Source: Trichobilharzia szidati
Lineage: Eukaryota > Platyhelminthes > Trematoda > Strigeidida > Schistosomatidae
NCBI GenBank assembly: GCA_944472155.2
Contig: OX235279.1
Location: 147,210,199 to 147,274,198 of the forward strand
DNA length: 64,000 nt
Direction of reading: 5' to 3'
The stretch's first letter is position 1. Each line of letters starts with the position of its first letter. Below the pieces are notes generated by a model. It was not told where the DNA came from. It saw only the letters and a list, made by a program, of their open reading frames with translations, and ran no database searches. A program made the translations under genes and the position numbers. Positions 21,044 to 32,300 of the stretch are shown here, piece by piece.

Positions 21044-23338
21044 TTAATATTCAGGTGACCAATTCCATTTTGCATTTTTCGATAACAGGCGATTCAGTGG
21101 AGCACGTATGCGATGAAGCTTTGGTAGAAATGCACTGTAATAGCTGATGAGGCCAAGGAAAGATCGCAGAGTGGCAACATTAGTGGGAGCGGGCATATTC
21201 TGAATAGCACGTACATTTTCTGGGTCTGGTCGACGTCCACGTTCATCAAAAATGAACCCAAGATACTTTACTGAATCCATGAAAAATGTACATTTATCCT
21301 CTTTAAGGTAGAACCCAAACTCTGGCATTTTGGATAGCACAGCGTCAAGTCGATCAAACAATTCAGACTTACTACTCCCTGTGATTATCACATCGTCGAC
21401 GTAGACAGCAGCACCAGGTTGGTTAACAAGCATAGCATCCATGATCTGTTGAAAAATTGCAGGTGCTAGTTTCACACCAAATGGTAAGCGAGTAAACTGG
21501 TAGAGACCCCTATGAGTGTTGATTGTTAGCAACTCTCGAGACTTTGGTTCAACTTCTATTTGAAGGTAAGCATCAGCAAGGTCAATTTTTGCAAAACATT
21601 TACCACCATTAAGTTTGACGAATAAGTCTTCTTGAATTGGTAATGGATAAGCAGGATCCTCTAGAACATCATTTAACCCAGTTGAGAAATCTGCACACAG
21701 GCGAATGGAACCATTTGCTTTTCGTACAACAACTATAGGGGCAGCCGAGGGCGAATACGTTACTGGTTTGATGACACCCAATACTTCCAGTCTGTCGAGT
21801 TCATTCTCAACCAATGTGACAGCAGCATACGGAACTGGACATTTTGGACGAAAAACTGGCTTCGCGTTTGGCTTTAGAGACAAAACAACTTGGGTAAATT
21901 TGCAGCAACCAAGTTCGTCCTGGAAGACAGAAGCGTGCTTTTGAAGCAGGCGTTGCAAGAGAGACTGACCAGATACATGTCCGGGAACAACGTTATTTGG
22001 TGAGGACGAAACATTAGAGCATACTGAATTTAATGGTACATTGAAGATATGGAGCTTGTCTAGCCAGTCAAGACCAAGCAAATTCAAATCATGGTAGTTT
22101 GTGAAGTAACATACACCATTGAACTGATGCTCACCAAACTGAACCTGGCAATTTATCTCACCCACGAGTTTCAGTATATCTCCAGAGGCATTCTTAGCGA
22201 CATGCTCGGTCGGCAGAATCTGTGGGCACCCAAGTTTGCGCCACGTAGTTCGAGAAATTAAGGTGATATCTGATGCCGTATCCAACTGAAGACGAATAGG
22301 TTTGTCGTTAATACCTAGTGTAATGTACTTACGTTTGCTGGCGAAATCGACTTTGGAAGTTGTGAAAATGGTCTGTACTCGAGGAGATTGTTTCGGCTTG
22401 AAACGACTACTTCTGTTCTTCACCGAAGAATTTTTCTGTGGTGGACAGTAACTCTCTTTATGTCCAAAACGGTGACAATTACGGCATTTATGTTTCTTGA
22501 AAGGACAGAACTTGACAAAATGCCACGAACCACAGTGCCAGCACACAGAAGGAGGTTTAGCTGAATTCTGAGACTGACGTGCTGTGTGCTTAACGGTGAT
22601 CGGAGGACTTTTCACTGTGTTAATTGACTGTCGTTTGCACTCCACCATAGCAGTATCGTGCTTCAAGTTGATTAGGCGTTGGCATTCTGCTGTCACCATT
22701 TGTAAAGTCATTTTCGGGTCTTGTTCCACGAGTGACAGAAGTCGAGTTCTTATGTCAGTATCTTCTGGGTTCTTCAACCCACAAATAAAAATCAAACACT
22801 TGAACTGATCTGATGTCATTTCGTGTGGTTTGAACCTTTCGCATTCCTTGTTCACTTTGCCAGCGTAAGTGACATAATCATCGGAAGGCATTTTTGTCAA
22901 CTGAAAACATTGATACCGAATATTAAACATGGATGACTGTTCACCAGAGATTTGTGATAAAACGGTGACTGTCTCATCGAATGATAACTCACGTGGGTTC
23001 TTAGGCAGAATGAAGTTAACATATCTGTTGTGCTCAACAGTACCAAGTTTTCTTAATAACAGTCGGACTTTGGCAGCATCATCAGACATGTAGCATTCAA
23101 TACGGAAAACGTCTTCATAACGATTGAACCATGCATCAAATACGAGACCATATATTGGGTCGTAGTTGAACTCACTGATGGAATTTGAGATGCTTTCATA
23201 TTTGTCTGAATGAGATGTTGATGGAACTTAAATGGACAGCTTCTGAGTGAGAGCTTCGATTAATTTTAGTTGAGCTGCTTTATTCTGAACTTGCTGCTGC
23301 TGCAAGATACATTTGAGATCGTCCAGGGAGATAGACAT
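21044..23338 (-). pseudogene. Gypsy gag-protease-reverse transcriptase (first part of gag-pol)
   Basis: The likely gag start is the ATG at 23338. One stop (23230-23228) separates it from the long open frame 23089-21044 (681 residues). Counting from 23089: capsid about 1-150; two CCHC knuckles (C183-C195 and C202-C215); protease with LQLDTASDI (D270, D-T-A rather than D-T-G); RT about 400-650 with LADAYLQ (D503) and the YVDD box (563-566), followed by the RT/RNase H linker FLGLISYYSAFLPKLH. The frame ends at TAA 21046-21044 and continues in the same frame into RNase H, so it is a nonsense break, not a natural end. D-T-A active sites occur in several Gypsy lineages, so the protease motif itself need not be dead. 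Confidence 0.93.
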
Positions 23339-23437
23339 TGTAATTGGGTTGTAATTAACACACTCAAAAATGTTCTATAGCTGCGCTGAACAGAATAAAA
23401 CCCGTCGTCGCTTGCTTGTTATAACTGCAATGAATTA

Positions 23438-23455
23438 AGGTAAACCCCGTCGCCA
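23438..23455 (-). other. Candidate primer-binding site
   Basis: On the minus strand, three bases after the 5' LTR, the sequence starts TGGCGACGGGG. The leading TGG is complementary to a tRNA CCA end. The primer tRNA was not identified. Confidence 0.55.
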
Positions 23456-23458
23456 ATT

Positions 23459-23807
23459 TGTTATAACTGTAGGGAATTAAATGAGGACGTTGTCGCCTTG
23501 TTCTGTCTGCGCCTGACCAATATGCCTATCTGCTTGTGGTACCTTCCGATTCAGTGAACCACGCAAATATCAAAAGACAAAGACTGGCCTGTGACTGTAT
23601 ATTGTAGTACAACAACTACGACAAAGAAACACATTTAGGAAATGGTATTTATACATTTTTACAACAATACAGACAGCTAACAGCATTTGAAATAATTGAT
23701 CGTAATAGTCAATAACAAAGTGCGTGGGAAATGATGATATACCATTTATGCGAGATTAACAGCCGTTGAAATAATTGATCTATAACAAAGTGCGTGGGAT
23801 CCTATCA
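23459..23807 (-). repeat. 5' LTR of the Gypsy element (349 bp)
   Basis: Plus-strand ends TGTTATAACTG...TCCTATCA. Upstream LTR for the minus-strand element, so it should hold the promoter. No clear TATA box could be picked with confidence. Confidence 0.95.
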
Positions 23808-23811
23808 CTAA

Positions 23812-24506
23812 TATCAAATGTTGCGCAACATGATGTGAAATTCGGTAAAACAGAATCCAATATTGTAAACGAATTTGAAATTAGAATGACAAGTGGAAAC
23901 ATTTCAGTGAGAATAGTATTAATAATAATCCTAAAGATGAGGGAAAGATGCATAGAACAACTAGATAAAGAAAATAAATAAATGTATATCCCTCTACGAT
24001 CAAAGCAGAAGTAGGGATTGTACATACTTCTTTTGTGCACAAAGGTCTAGCTTAAATTCAAGAATGGTCAAGGCCTCCACTGTCCTTAGAAGTCTCTAAC
24101 GAAGAAAAAGTGGTAAGTGAGCATAGATTCGGTAGATAGTCTTAAAAGTATGGTGAGGGTTGGTGGCGTGACAGGAGTCGATCAGGTGTTCTAGAATAGG
24201 GCTTCTCACTCTGCCTTGTAAAACCATGATGGAATATGTTCTCGTATCCGTGTGGAAAGCGTTCTCTGGCTACGGCCAATGTACCCTGTTCCAAAAGAGC
24301 AGGTGAACTGGTAGATACACGGGGTAGCTTATCTTTTACAGAGATGGAGAACAACTTGCGGCTGATGAACGTCATTTGTAATTTCTCTGCAAATGTCTTA
24401 CTGACTGATTTAGAGAGACGGTCTTTGAGCATATCTGAAGCTTGATCACCTTCGAATTCCAAGTTCATGAGTAAGATTCTCTTTGGAACTGAGTTGGTGT
24501 TCAGTT
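23812..24506 (-). pseudogene. Penelope-like element 3' end (connector, GIY-YIG, 3' UTR), copy A
   Basis: Nearly identical to 54268-54966 in C. The minus frame 24468-24142 starts with NLEFEGDQASDMLKDRLS and KTFAEKLQMTFIS, the PLE thumb-connector. After a frameshift, another frame reads CSCGT-YIGRSQRTLSTRI, the GIY-YIG endonuclease. The 3' UTR occupies 23812-24060. The copy is cut at 24506, where a LINE begins. In C the element continues upstream. Confidence 0.85.
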
Positions 24507-27500
24507 TCCCCTGCTATACTTGTAGGTTGTGTGTACCGACCCCCTTCATCCAACAGGGAATATGATAATATGCTCAGCAATATTTTTAATGTTACAGCCA
24601 ATCTTCCCTACAGTTATAAAATTATCGGAGGTGATTTCAACATACCAGAAGTATTATGGTCTTCACTCCGAGGACCCTAAAGGTATGATAATCTCCTGAA
24701 TTCCATCGTCACAGGAAGGTGAACACAACACATGAATTCACCTACTAGATCCGCAAATATCCTAGACCTTATTCCCACGAACAACATAAAACCGTCTACA
24801 GTACATGTGGGACATAAATTTCCAGGTAGTGACCAAAAAATAGTAGTGTGTTCTTTTGACATCTTTCCTGAAACAAAACGCAAAGATGAAGCTGGCCAGA
24901 CACCTATGAGATTGTACGCACATGCTGACTGGGACTTGTATCAGCACCTAATTAGATGTTCTAATTGGGACTTGTACTTTTCGAACGAGTCCTTAGAGGC
25001 AATTCTTATTAACTTTTATCAGAATATTAACTCGATTCATGACGTCATTGCACCTGAGAAGATTCTTAGCTTCAGATTCCCCAAAGCGATTATATTCCGA
25101 CATCGTTTAGGAGAGGTCTACGAAAGCACTCAGTAAAATACTACAGATATCATGACTTATCATCACTAATTGCTATTACGTCCCTTCTCAATAGAATTGA
25201 AGAGCTGAGAAATATAGGCCTCAGAAACAAAGAAATACGAGCCATTCAGGCACCGCATAACTCAGGAGAAATAGGTAAACTTTTCAAAAGTAGGTTGACG
25301 AGCTGCAAATCAGCTTATTCTAAAATATTATACTTAGATGGGATTGCTTGTGATAATGCTGAAGTGATATGTGAACTGTTTAGCAAGCACTTCGCCAGAT
25401 TATACACCTTAGAGAACGATGAGGTCGTGGATTTCCCACGTAAAACAGACGAATGTTTAAGTGACATACTTTTCACCACACACGAGATCGACAAAGCTGT
25501 TGCAAATCTTAAGCTCAGTAACACTATTGGTCCGGATGGTATATCTTCCATTCTGCTGAAAAACAGTGGTAATGACATGAATTTACTCCTACTCAAGTTA
25601 TACTCAATTTCACTAGGCGGTGGGGCATACCCTACCTGCTGGAAGCAGTCTTATATTGTACCTATCCATAAATGCGGGACTATAGCTGATATCAACAACT
25701 ACCGCCCCATCAACATCACGTGTAATGGAGAAGATAGTAAAGACTGAAATCATTCAGTGCTTGCTGTCAAATGACCTACTATCCCCATCCCAATACGGTT
25801 TCTTAAGTAGAAGGTCGTGCATTACTTGCCACTTAGATTATTTTGACTACATTACACAACGCATTGATAATGGGCGTTCGGCAACAACATTATTTCTCGA
25901 CGTTAGCAAGGCCTTCGATAAAGTCCCACATATCAAACTCCTAACAAAACTCCAATCCTACAGAATAACCAGAAAACTCAAATGGATAAATTCTTTTCTC
26001 ACAGAAAAAAAGCAATTAGTTAAAATCAACCACCAGCTGTCTTCATCAAAGCCGATAACTAGTGGTGTAATACAGGGTAGCGTTCTTGGCCCTATTCTAT
26101 TCCTCTTATTTATAAATGACATAGTCTATGTCCATATCCAAAACGTTCTAATCCTTCAAGCCACTCCTCTCCGAAATGTCACTTATATACTTCACGATAA
26201 TCCTTCTACCTAATTACTATTATACTCTATTTTATCTCAACTTCCTAGTACTTTAATAAAGCTGAAATTTACTTTTTTCTTTTTTCTCATTTACATTCTT
26301 CTCTCGCATAAAGTTCGGTTGCTCTGATGATAAAAAACATAACAACACTCATGTTTGAGAATAACTTTATTTTCATAGAAAACGTCATAGTTTTCCATGG
26401 TAAGACCAATATGGTTAGCATCATAAATTGCAAATGTGCACTATCATATCAAGTACTGAATAGCTTATTCTTGTATTTTTCTAGTAAATATACTTCCAAT
26501 AATGTATTATTCATGATTGCATCGTATGCCACTTTGTAGCTGTGCAGGATTTTCTCCTCTTGCTGAAAGAGCGTTCAAGCACGTGGGGTCACAGTACTCA
26601 CTCAAATATATGTTGTTTATCGATAGGCCATTACTGTCATCAGGAAATGGAACGAAGTATGGGTTGTCGCCCAACTTCGATGGAGACCTTCGTGAAAGAT
26701 TTACAAATTAACAATTATAAGAATCTGTTCCGATTGCTAGTACTATAATTCAACAATTTGAACTTTTTAAAAAAGTGATAATGTATATTAATTCATAATT
26801 GTGATTCGTAACATAATTGATCGTGCCTGTAAAAATGGCATGCATTTCATGTAAACTTACCCGTTTATACGAAATATAAATTATTACTATGTGATCAAGT
26901 ATGGCAAGCCATACCTCAATGCAGATGATCTCAAGATAGTATATGATTACGGGTACGATGATATGAGGGTCGAAAGCGAAATCCGACATGACTTAAACAA
27001 TCTAGGCGGTTGGAGCGAAAAGTGGCAACTGACTTTCAACCCACACAAGTGCGGTATAGCCTATCTTGGACGCTGGAAACCGAGAATGTGCCTATATATG
27101 TACGGTAAGCTCCTCTCGAAACTGAACACAGTCACAGATCTCGACATAACATACTCAGATTTAACCTTTTCCGATCATGCAAATAAGGTAGTATATGACT
27201 GCAAACGACTTATTGGCTTTGTACTGCGTAACTTCTACACCCAAGAAGCAAAATTAGCTATATATAGAACATGTATCCGCCCCAAACTTGAATATTGTGC
27301 TCTCCTGTATAGTAACCTAAGGTCTGCAGACCGAAAAAGAATCGAAAGTGTTCAGAGATTCCCAACGAGACGCATAATAGGGTTTGACCAACAAGTGGAA
27401 TATGTTGACAGGTGTATGCGTCTGAATTTAGAACCTCTGTGGTTAAGGAGAGTGAAGTGCAACTTATTTCTGCTATTCAAAGTCACTAGGAAACATTGTT

Positions 27501-27724
27501 ATAGTAACTCATCCATAACGTGGGAAAATATTAAATCAAATCAGCTGCGAAACCACGACTACCTTGTCCATTAGGGCAAACTTTTTCACCATTAAATATT
27601 GCACTCTTTGGAACCAACTACCATCTGAAATTAGATGTTGCGAAAACCCCGATGGGTTCAGACGGAGCCTAGAAAGACACATCAACATGTCCACCCTAGC
27701 TTGTCTAGAAGACCACAACTATTG
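24507..27724 (+). pseudogene. CR1/Jockey-type LINE, 5'-truncated and interrupted
   Basis: Begins inside the apurinic-type endonuclease: AILVGCVYRPPSS and IIGGDFNIPE, then SANILDLIPTNN. RT follows: NTIGPDGISSILLK and NNYRPINIT, then YGFLSRRSC, LFLDVSKAFDKVPH (motif A), GVIQGSVLGPILFLLFINDI (motif B), and after a 755-bp insertion LNADDLKIVYDYG (a Y-to-N change in the YADD box). The tail reads LAIYRTCIRPKLEYC and ends near 27724. Stops at 24678 and 25134 and frameshifts near 25137 and 25735 make it inactive. Family assignment beyond a non-LTR element with APE endonuclease is inference. Confidence 0.9.
26132..26886 (+). mobile_element. Unclassified non-coding repeat X, inserted in the LINE RT
   Basis: CTATGT at 26126-26131 and again at 26887-26892 flanks the insert. 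Removing it with one CTATGT rejoins the LINE frame exactly between LFINDIV and the ADD motif. A second copy lies at 28736-29725. Shared phrases include ATTATACTCTAT, GACCAATATGGTT and CCGTTTATACGAAATATAAA, then an ATT-rich end. The ATT tail suggests a retroposed element. No coding capacity was recognised. Confidence 0.8.
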
Positions 27725-28735
27725 GTAAAATGGTAAATGAAGGCCGGTCCAGTCTTCAGCTTAGTCAGTTACATATAACTCGACTCTACTACATACGCAG
27801 CGAACGTTTAACTTATTTACTGATTTCCCTTTCTGTATAGTCTTCGATAAGTTATGTTAATATAAGTATTTCTAGAAACAATTATATTAGCAACCACACC
27901 TTTTGATATTTTACATATGTATATACGGTTAATAATTCAATTCTATTTTTGTGTCTAAATGACTTTAGTCAGCCAATAACCACCTTTTCTCATATACTTT
28001 TCTAAAACGTATAATCTTTATAATATTTCGCAGTATTTTTAACATTATATAAGTTGAAGGGTCACTTAGTAATGTCTAATGCGTACAGCATGAAAATCGG
28101 TCATGAAAATTTAGCATAGCTAAACCGGCTGTTTTCTTCAGGATCATTATAAATAATTTTATCACTAATTATTCCACTACGCTTTTTACTCTGCTAAATA
28201 GACTACAACTTAGTTGCTGTAATACTGGCTACTTCTATGCTTTATACTCCTTAAACGAAGTTTCCTAGGCGTTTGTAAAAATACTTGTATACATGCATGC
28301 ATGTATAAAGGTAATACTGCTAAGAATATCCTCAGGTATCGATGTATCTGGTGACCTGATGGGAAGCGCTTGTCATGAACGCTAATAATGTGCAGCATAC
28401 TTTGTGATTGGGATGGGCTTAAAGCGATGCAATACTGCAACTACACTTTGCCCAAAATAATCCCAGAGCTTAACATCAAAAGGAGGGAGCGTGGCGCATG
28501 CTGATCAGCAGATATGGTAGTGGTCACAAATGTGAATCGCTCCAATCTGTAGGACAGCAACATGCATTTTTTGACAGCTCGAGAATAAAACATTAGTCTT
28601 GTACAGATCTAAATCATAAATAAAAAAGGGCTTTCGCTCCTACCATTTACAAGCCTGCTCAGCTTCTTGTCAAGACGCTACCCGTTGGGCCCCGCAGAAA
28701 ATCGTGAGACATCTTACAGGTCAGCTTGTTCTACA
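27725..28735. other. Unassigned stretch after the LINE
   Basis: AT-rich, likely including the LINE 3' UTR. No gene or clear repeat boundary seen. A frame at 28210-28440 minus has no recognisable domain. Confidence 0.5.
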
Positions 28736-29725
28736 GCTTCTAATTTTCCAGATCTTTGAATTCACTCCTCACTTAAATATCACTTACCCACCTCACAATA
28801 TTCTTTTTATTTACGCACTATTATACTCTATCTGATCAAGTGACATCATTAGACAAGCCATTGCTCTAGTGGAACCCGAAAGGGAAGCGACGAGTTGGTC
28901 ATCAGTGCAAGGGTGACTTGGAGGAGGTCATGTGAAGAGGAGATGAAAACGTGTGGACAGACTTGGAGCCAGGTAAAGACTCTAGCAGACAACCGAACGC
29001 AATGGAGACGCACGGCTGAAGCCCTATGTTCCTCTAGGAATTAAAGGAAACAATAATAATAATATAATACTCTATCTGATCTTAACTCTCTAGGCCTTTA
29101 TCGAAGCTGAAACTTGCTCTTTACTCATATTTGTTGCTTGTTTTAAGTCTGGTTGCTTTGATTAAAAACACAACAACACCAATGTTTGAACAAAGCTATA
29201 TTTTCATCGAAAACATGATAGTTTCCATGCTTAGACCAATATGGTTTGCATTAAATATTGCAAATGTGTACTATCATTCCAAGGAGTCTACAGCTCCTTC
29301 TTGTATATATCTTGTAAATGTACTACCAATGATGTATTATTCGTAATTGCATTTTTATACCATTGGCAGTTTCCCACAACGTCCTCCTCTTCCTGAAATA
29401 GCTTTTAACCACGTGGCGGCATACCACTTACCCAAATATATGCTGTCCACTGGTTGGCCATGACTATCAGCGGGGAACGGAATGAAGTTTGGGTTGTCGC
29501 TCAACTTTGATGGTGACCTTAGTAAACGGTTTACAATTTAACATTAATAAGAACCTGTTCTGATTGCTTGTACAATAATTGAACAACTCAAACTTTTGAA
29601 AATGTATTAATTTATGATACTTCAGGATTGTAATTTATAACATAACTGATGGTGCCTTTAAAAATGGCATGCATTTCTTGTAAACTTACCCGTTTATACG
29701 AAATATAAATTATTATTATTATTAC
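28736..29725 (+). mobile_element. Repeat X, second copy, interrupted by an RTE fragment
   Basis: Alignable with 26132-26886 from about 28740. It ends in a longer ATT microsatellite (about 29708-29724). Divergence from the first copy is considerable (roughly 20-25% by eye), so the family is old. The left boundary is uncertain and may lie further upstream. Confidence 0.7.
28838..29066 (+). mobile_element. 5'-truncated RTE-type LINE 3' end with 15-bp target-site duplication
   Basis: ATACTCTATCTGATC occurs at 28823-28837 and 29067-29081, flanking a 229-bp insert. The insert reads as the C-terminal RTE tail (a frame with ADNRTQWRRTAEALCSSRN) followed by an (AAT)n tail near 29051-29066, the usual RTE 3' end. 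It lies inside repeat X. Confidence 0.88.
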
Positions 29726-30480
29726 TTGTCCACCGTCGGCGCGCTAATGAAAATATACGTTCAAAATCAACTGCTGTCTTCTACCACCACATAATATATA
29801 TTTATTCCTATGTACAGGCATGGATAAGTATTATTTACACTACATAATTTTGATTTATGGTGAAATCACATGGTTGCTGTCCTTTTTGTCTCTAGTTTGT
29901 GGGAACAGTCTGCTAACTAGTCATTCGATGGAGCACATCAAGAAATACAGAAATATTGTCTTCGCATTAACAAAGTAACCCAAGTATGTGTTGGATGGAC
30001 TACATATACTTGGGAAAAAATAGAGCTTGGAGTCATTTCCCCTGCATAACTTCAGTATGTATCGGCATCGAATCTTATTCTCGATTTAGATACAAATCGG
30101 GCATTAATTTAAATTAAGTCATGTATTTGTATAGTTTTGTCAGCATTTTCATCGTGAGTAACACCAGAAGTGAGTTGTAGTCAACACAGTCTAATATCGG
30201 TCTTCGTCAGACAGATTTGTCTTACTGCGCCTAGGTCAGGCGTCATTTGCCGCTGCATGGTTGTTCCATACGAGTAAGTTCGTAAGCATGTTGGAAGCTA
30301 TCTGTAAATCATCTTAGATCATGGATACTGCTTTTACAGGATGTCATACAGCGTCCTGATATGGCCACAGTGGAATTTTCATGAGCGTTGAGTTATAACT
30401 CGCCAAAGCCTCAGGGGATGATATGGTACGTGTAAGTAAGTTGCTTCAAGTCCTGTTCAACTACAGTCTTCCTGTAGATC
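29726..30480. other. No recognisable gene
   Basis: AT-rich sequence without coding domains. The phrase CTGCTGTCTTCT near 29768 recurs near 31172, hinting at a shared repeat not identified here. Confidence 0.5.
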
Positions 30481-31150
30481 TATGCAGCTTCCACTACAAA
30501 GCAAATAGAAGAGAAGAGGCCAGCAGCAGAGTATCGGAAACGAAAGAAAATGTTTGTGGACACGGTAGGACTTTAATGTTTGCATATACATGTTTATATT
30601 CGTCGCACATTGCCATCTAGTAAACCAATATATCTATATCTTCTCAGTCTATTTATGCATCTACGTGACTAGTTTATTTATCGTTTATGAAGTAACTGGA
30701 GAATTTTCGCACGTTTTTCAGGCTCTGTAGCTAACTAATAATTGATTCGTTCTAAGAATAAGAGTTCATTAATGTAATCAGTAGAGTAAAACAGTCTGCA
30801 CAGAGGGTGTTTGAAACTTATAACCGAGGTGCGATTCCTGACTTCTAGGGGCAGGCCATTCCATATTTTAGAATTCACGATTGTGAAGAAGTTTTCACGG
30901 AGTGTCGAGTTAAAGGCTTTTATTGTCACTTTACAAGTTTGGTTACGCAGATCGTAAGAGCCTTCTTGTGAGAATTGTATGTCCTTATTGTCTGAGAGTG
31001 ATATTTTGTGTAGGACCTTAAAGAAGAATACTAGGTTTATAATAAGTCGTCTTGTCCAGAGTGGGTCAAGACTTAGAATCATGCACCGTGAGGTGTAGTC
31101 TTACGTGCAATCGTAGCCAAGTAGTTTGGACGTGAAATATCGTTGGATAC
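30481..31150 (-). mobile_element. LINE 3' end, inverted relative to the copy at 1-593
   Basis: The minus frame 31082-30735 is almost the same protein tail as 6-371, including LWTRRLIINLVFFFKVLH and IWNGLPLEVR. Upstream on the minus strand a further stretch reads ESIQRYFTSKLLGY, the usual LINE segment before the tail. The 3' UTR runs down to about 30481. Confidence 0.8.
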
Positions 31151-31289
31151 TTTCCATCCTCAAAATAGACTGCTGTCTTCTGTCACCACGTGCGACATCG
31201 GTCGGTAATTTTGCGTTCATTTTAATATTATAGCGAGGTACTAAACCGGCTACGCCTTCAAGGCGTTGTTTGAAATGAGAATGAATCCG

Positions 31290-32090
31290 CTTGTGGCATA
31301 GTGGAATGCTCCGCCAAAAATCACTGGACTTCTGCTAGTTCGCGGCAACTTCTGAATGAGCGCTGGTCTATTCATACAGGCTGCGAGTATAACGGTATGC
31401 ATGAGGGGCTTATGTACAAGATGAAACGGTGTTTATGTAAGGATCGCGAAGCCTGTTGGTCAGAACACGCGACTGATATGGAATCAGCAGCTGGCGACAG
31501 TCAGAATCTGTCCCACCTCATTGGAGCTAATCTTACCAAGAGGCACAATTCCAGCAAGACAGACTGTAGGTCAGATGGTACGCCAATTACCACCGTAAAG
31601 AAACACCTGGAAGTCTGGGAAGAGCACTTAGGAGTGATGTTTGGCTGGCCAACAGAGCTAGCATCAAGCATCACTAACCACACTGTCCCACGTTTGGTCA
31701 ATAATGGCGCACCAGACACAGTGTATTTCCGAACGGAATTCCACGTGCTGAGAATCTCTTAGGCGTTCGGCCTAGACAACCTAACCCGGGATGTTTTCGA
31801 AAATCGTGGCATCTTTCACTGAAGTGCATTCACTGGACTGTCAAGGAACCTGCAGAAATGTAAGAAAATTCCGTCGGTGTTGACTGAAGTCGTCATCGAT
31901 ACCACCTTCCGAAATACCCGATGTAATATATGCGACGACCACAGTGGTATTTGTCTGCTATCGGTTACACCTAAAATATTGGCTACCGGTTTGTCTAGCA
32001 GGCTTCGCGTGAGAGCAGGTCATTTGAAATTGGAAGATAATATAAGCGTTTCCAAAAATAGTACCGGGGAAACTAGCTGTGGCTAGAAGA
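31290..32090 (+). pseudogene. RTE-type LINE relic (endonuclease-RT linker and early RT)
   Basis: The frame 31301-31762 carries the RTE linker pattern: a DREACWSEHATDMESAA helix, then DSQNLSHLIGA, then SDGTPITTVKKHLEVWEEH. After a gap, 31877-32086 carries CDDHSGICLLSVTPKILATG, equivalent to the early RT block (N-H-R-G-I-S-L-L). No catalytic YxDD is present. It ends directly at the left edge of unit B. Confidence 0.82.
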
Positions 32091-32300
32091 CTACTCTCCG
32101 GATCTCAGAACACTATTTAACACATGCGACGACCAACTTGATTTCAACGCAAGTGATTTTAAAAGACTGGCGCTAAGTCGGAGGTTAGCTGATCAGCCAA
32201 GTATAAACCAATAAAACAAGTTGATTACACAACAGCTTGACTATGTGATTGAAAGTTGGTTGCTCTCAGTATACCAAAAATGTCTGCAAATAGCTTCAAT

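Larger units (their letters stand above)
18839..23807 (-). mobile_element. Ty3/Gypsy LTR retrotransposon (Mag/K02A2.6-like), near full length
   Basis: 4,969 bp bounded by near-identical LTRs (349-350 bp) and flanked by CTAA at 18835-18838 and 23808-23811. The uninterrupted site is seen in unit C near 54265-54280, so insertion happened in A only. The internal region is on the minus strand in the order gag, protease, RT, RNase H, integrase, all in one frame. That frame holds at least six stops and a frameshift near 19444, so this copy is not autonomous. A primer-binding-site candidate and a polypurine tract are present. Clade is inferred from the LQLDTASDITLIS and STGLNDVLEDPAYPLP phrases. Confidence 0.95.
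787..24506. repeat. Segmental duplication unit A
   Basis: This block matches unit B at 32124-48716 in the same order and orientation, with only scattered single-base changes and small indels. Matching starts near 787/32124. Its right end matches unit C up to 24506/54966, after which a LINE begins in A while C continues into more Penelope-like element. Private to A are 962-2475 and the Gypsy element 18839-23807. A true tandem duplication and an uncollapsed-haplotype assembly error cannot be told apart from sequence alone. Confidence 0.93.

Noticed and set aside
21705..22808. Plus-strand open frames inside the Gypsy element
   Set aside because: Antisense shadows of gag-pol; no motif.
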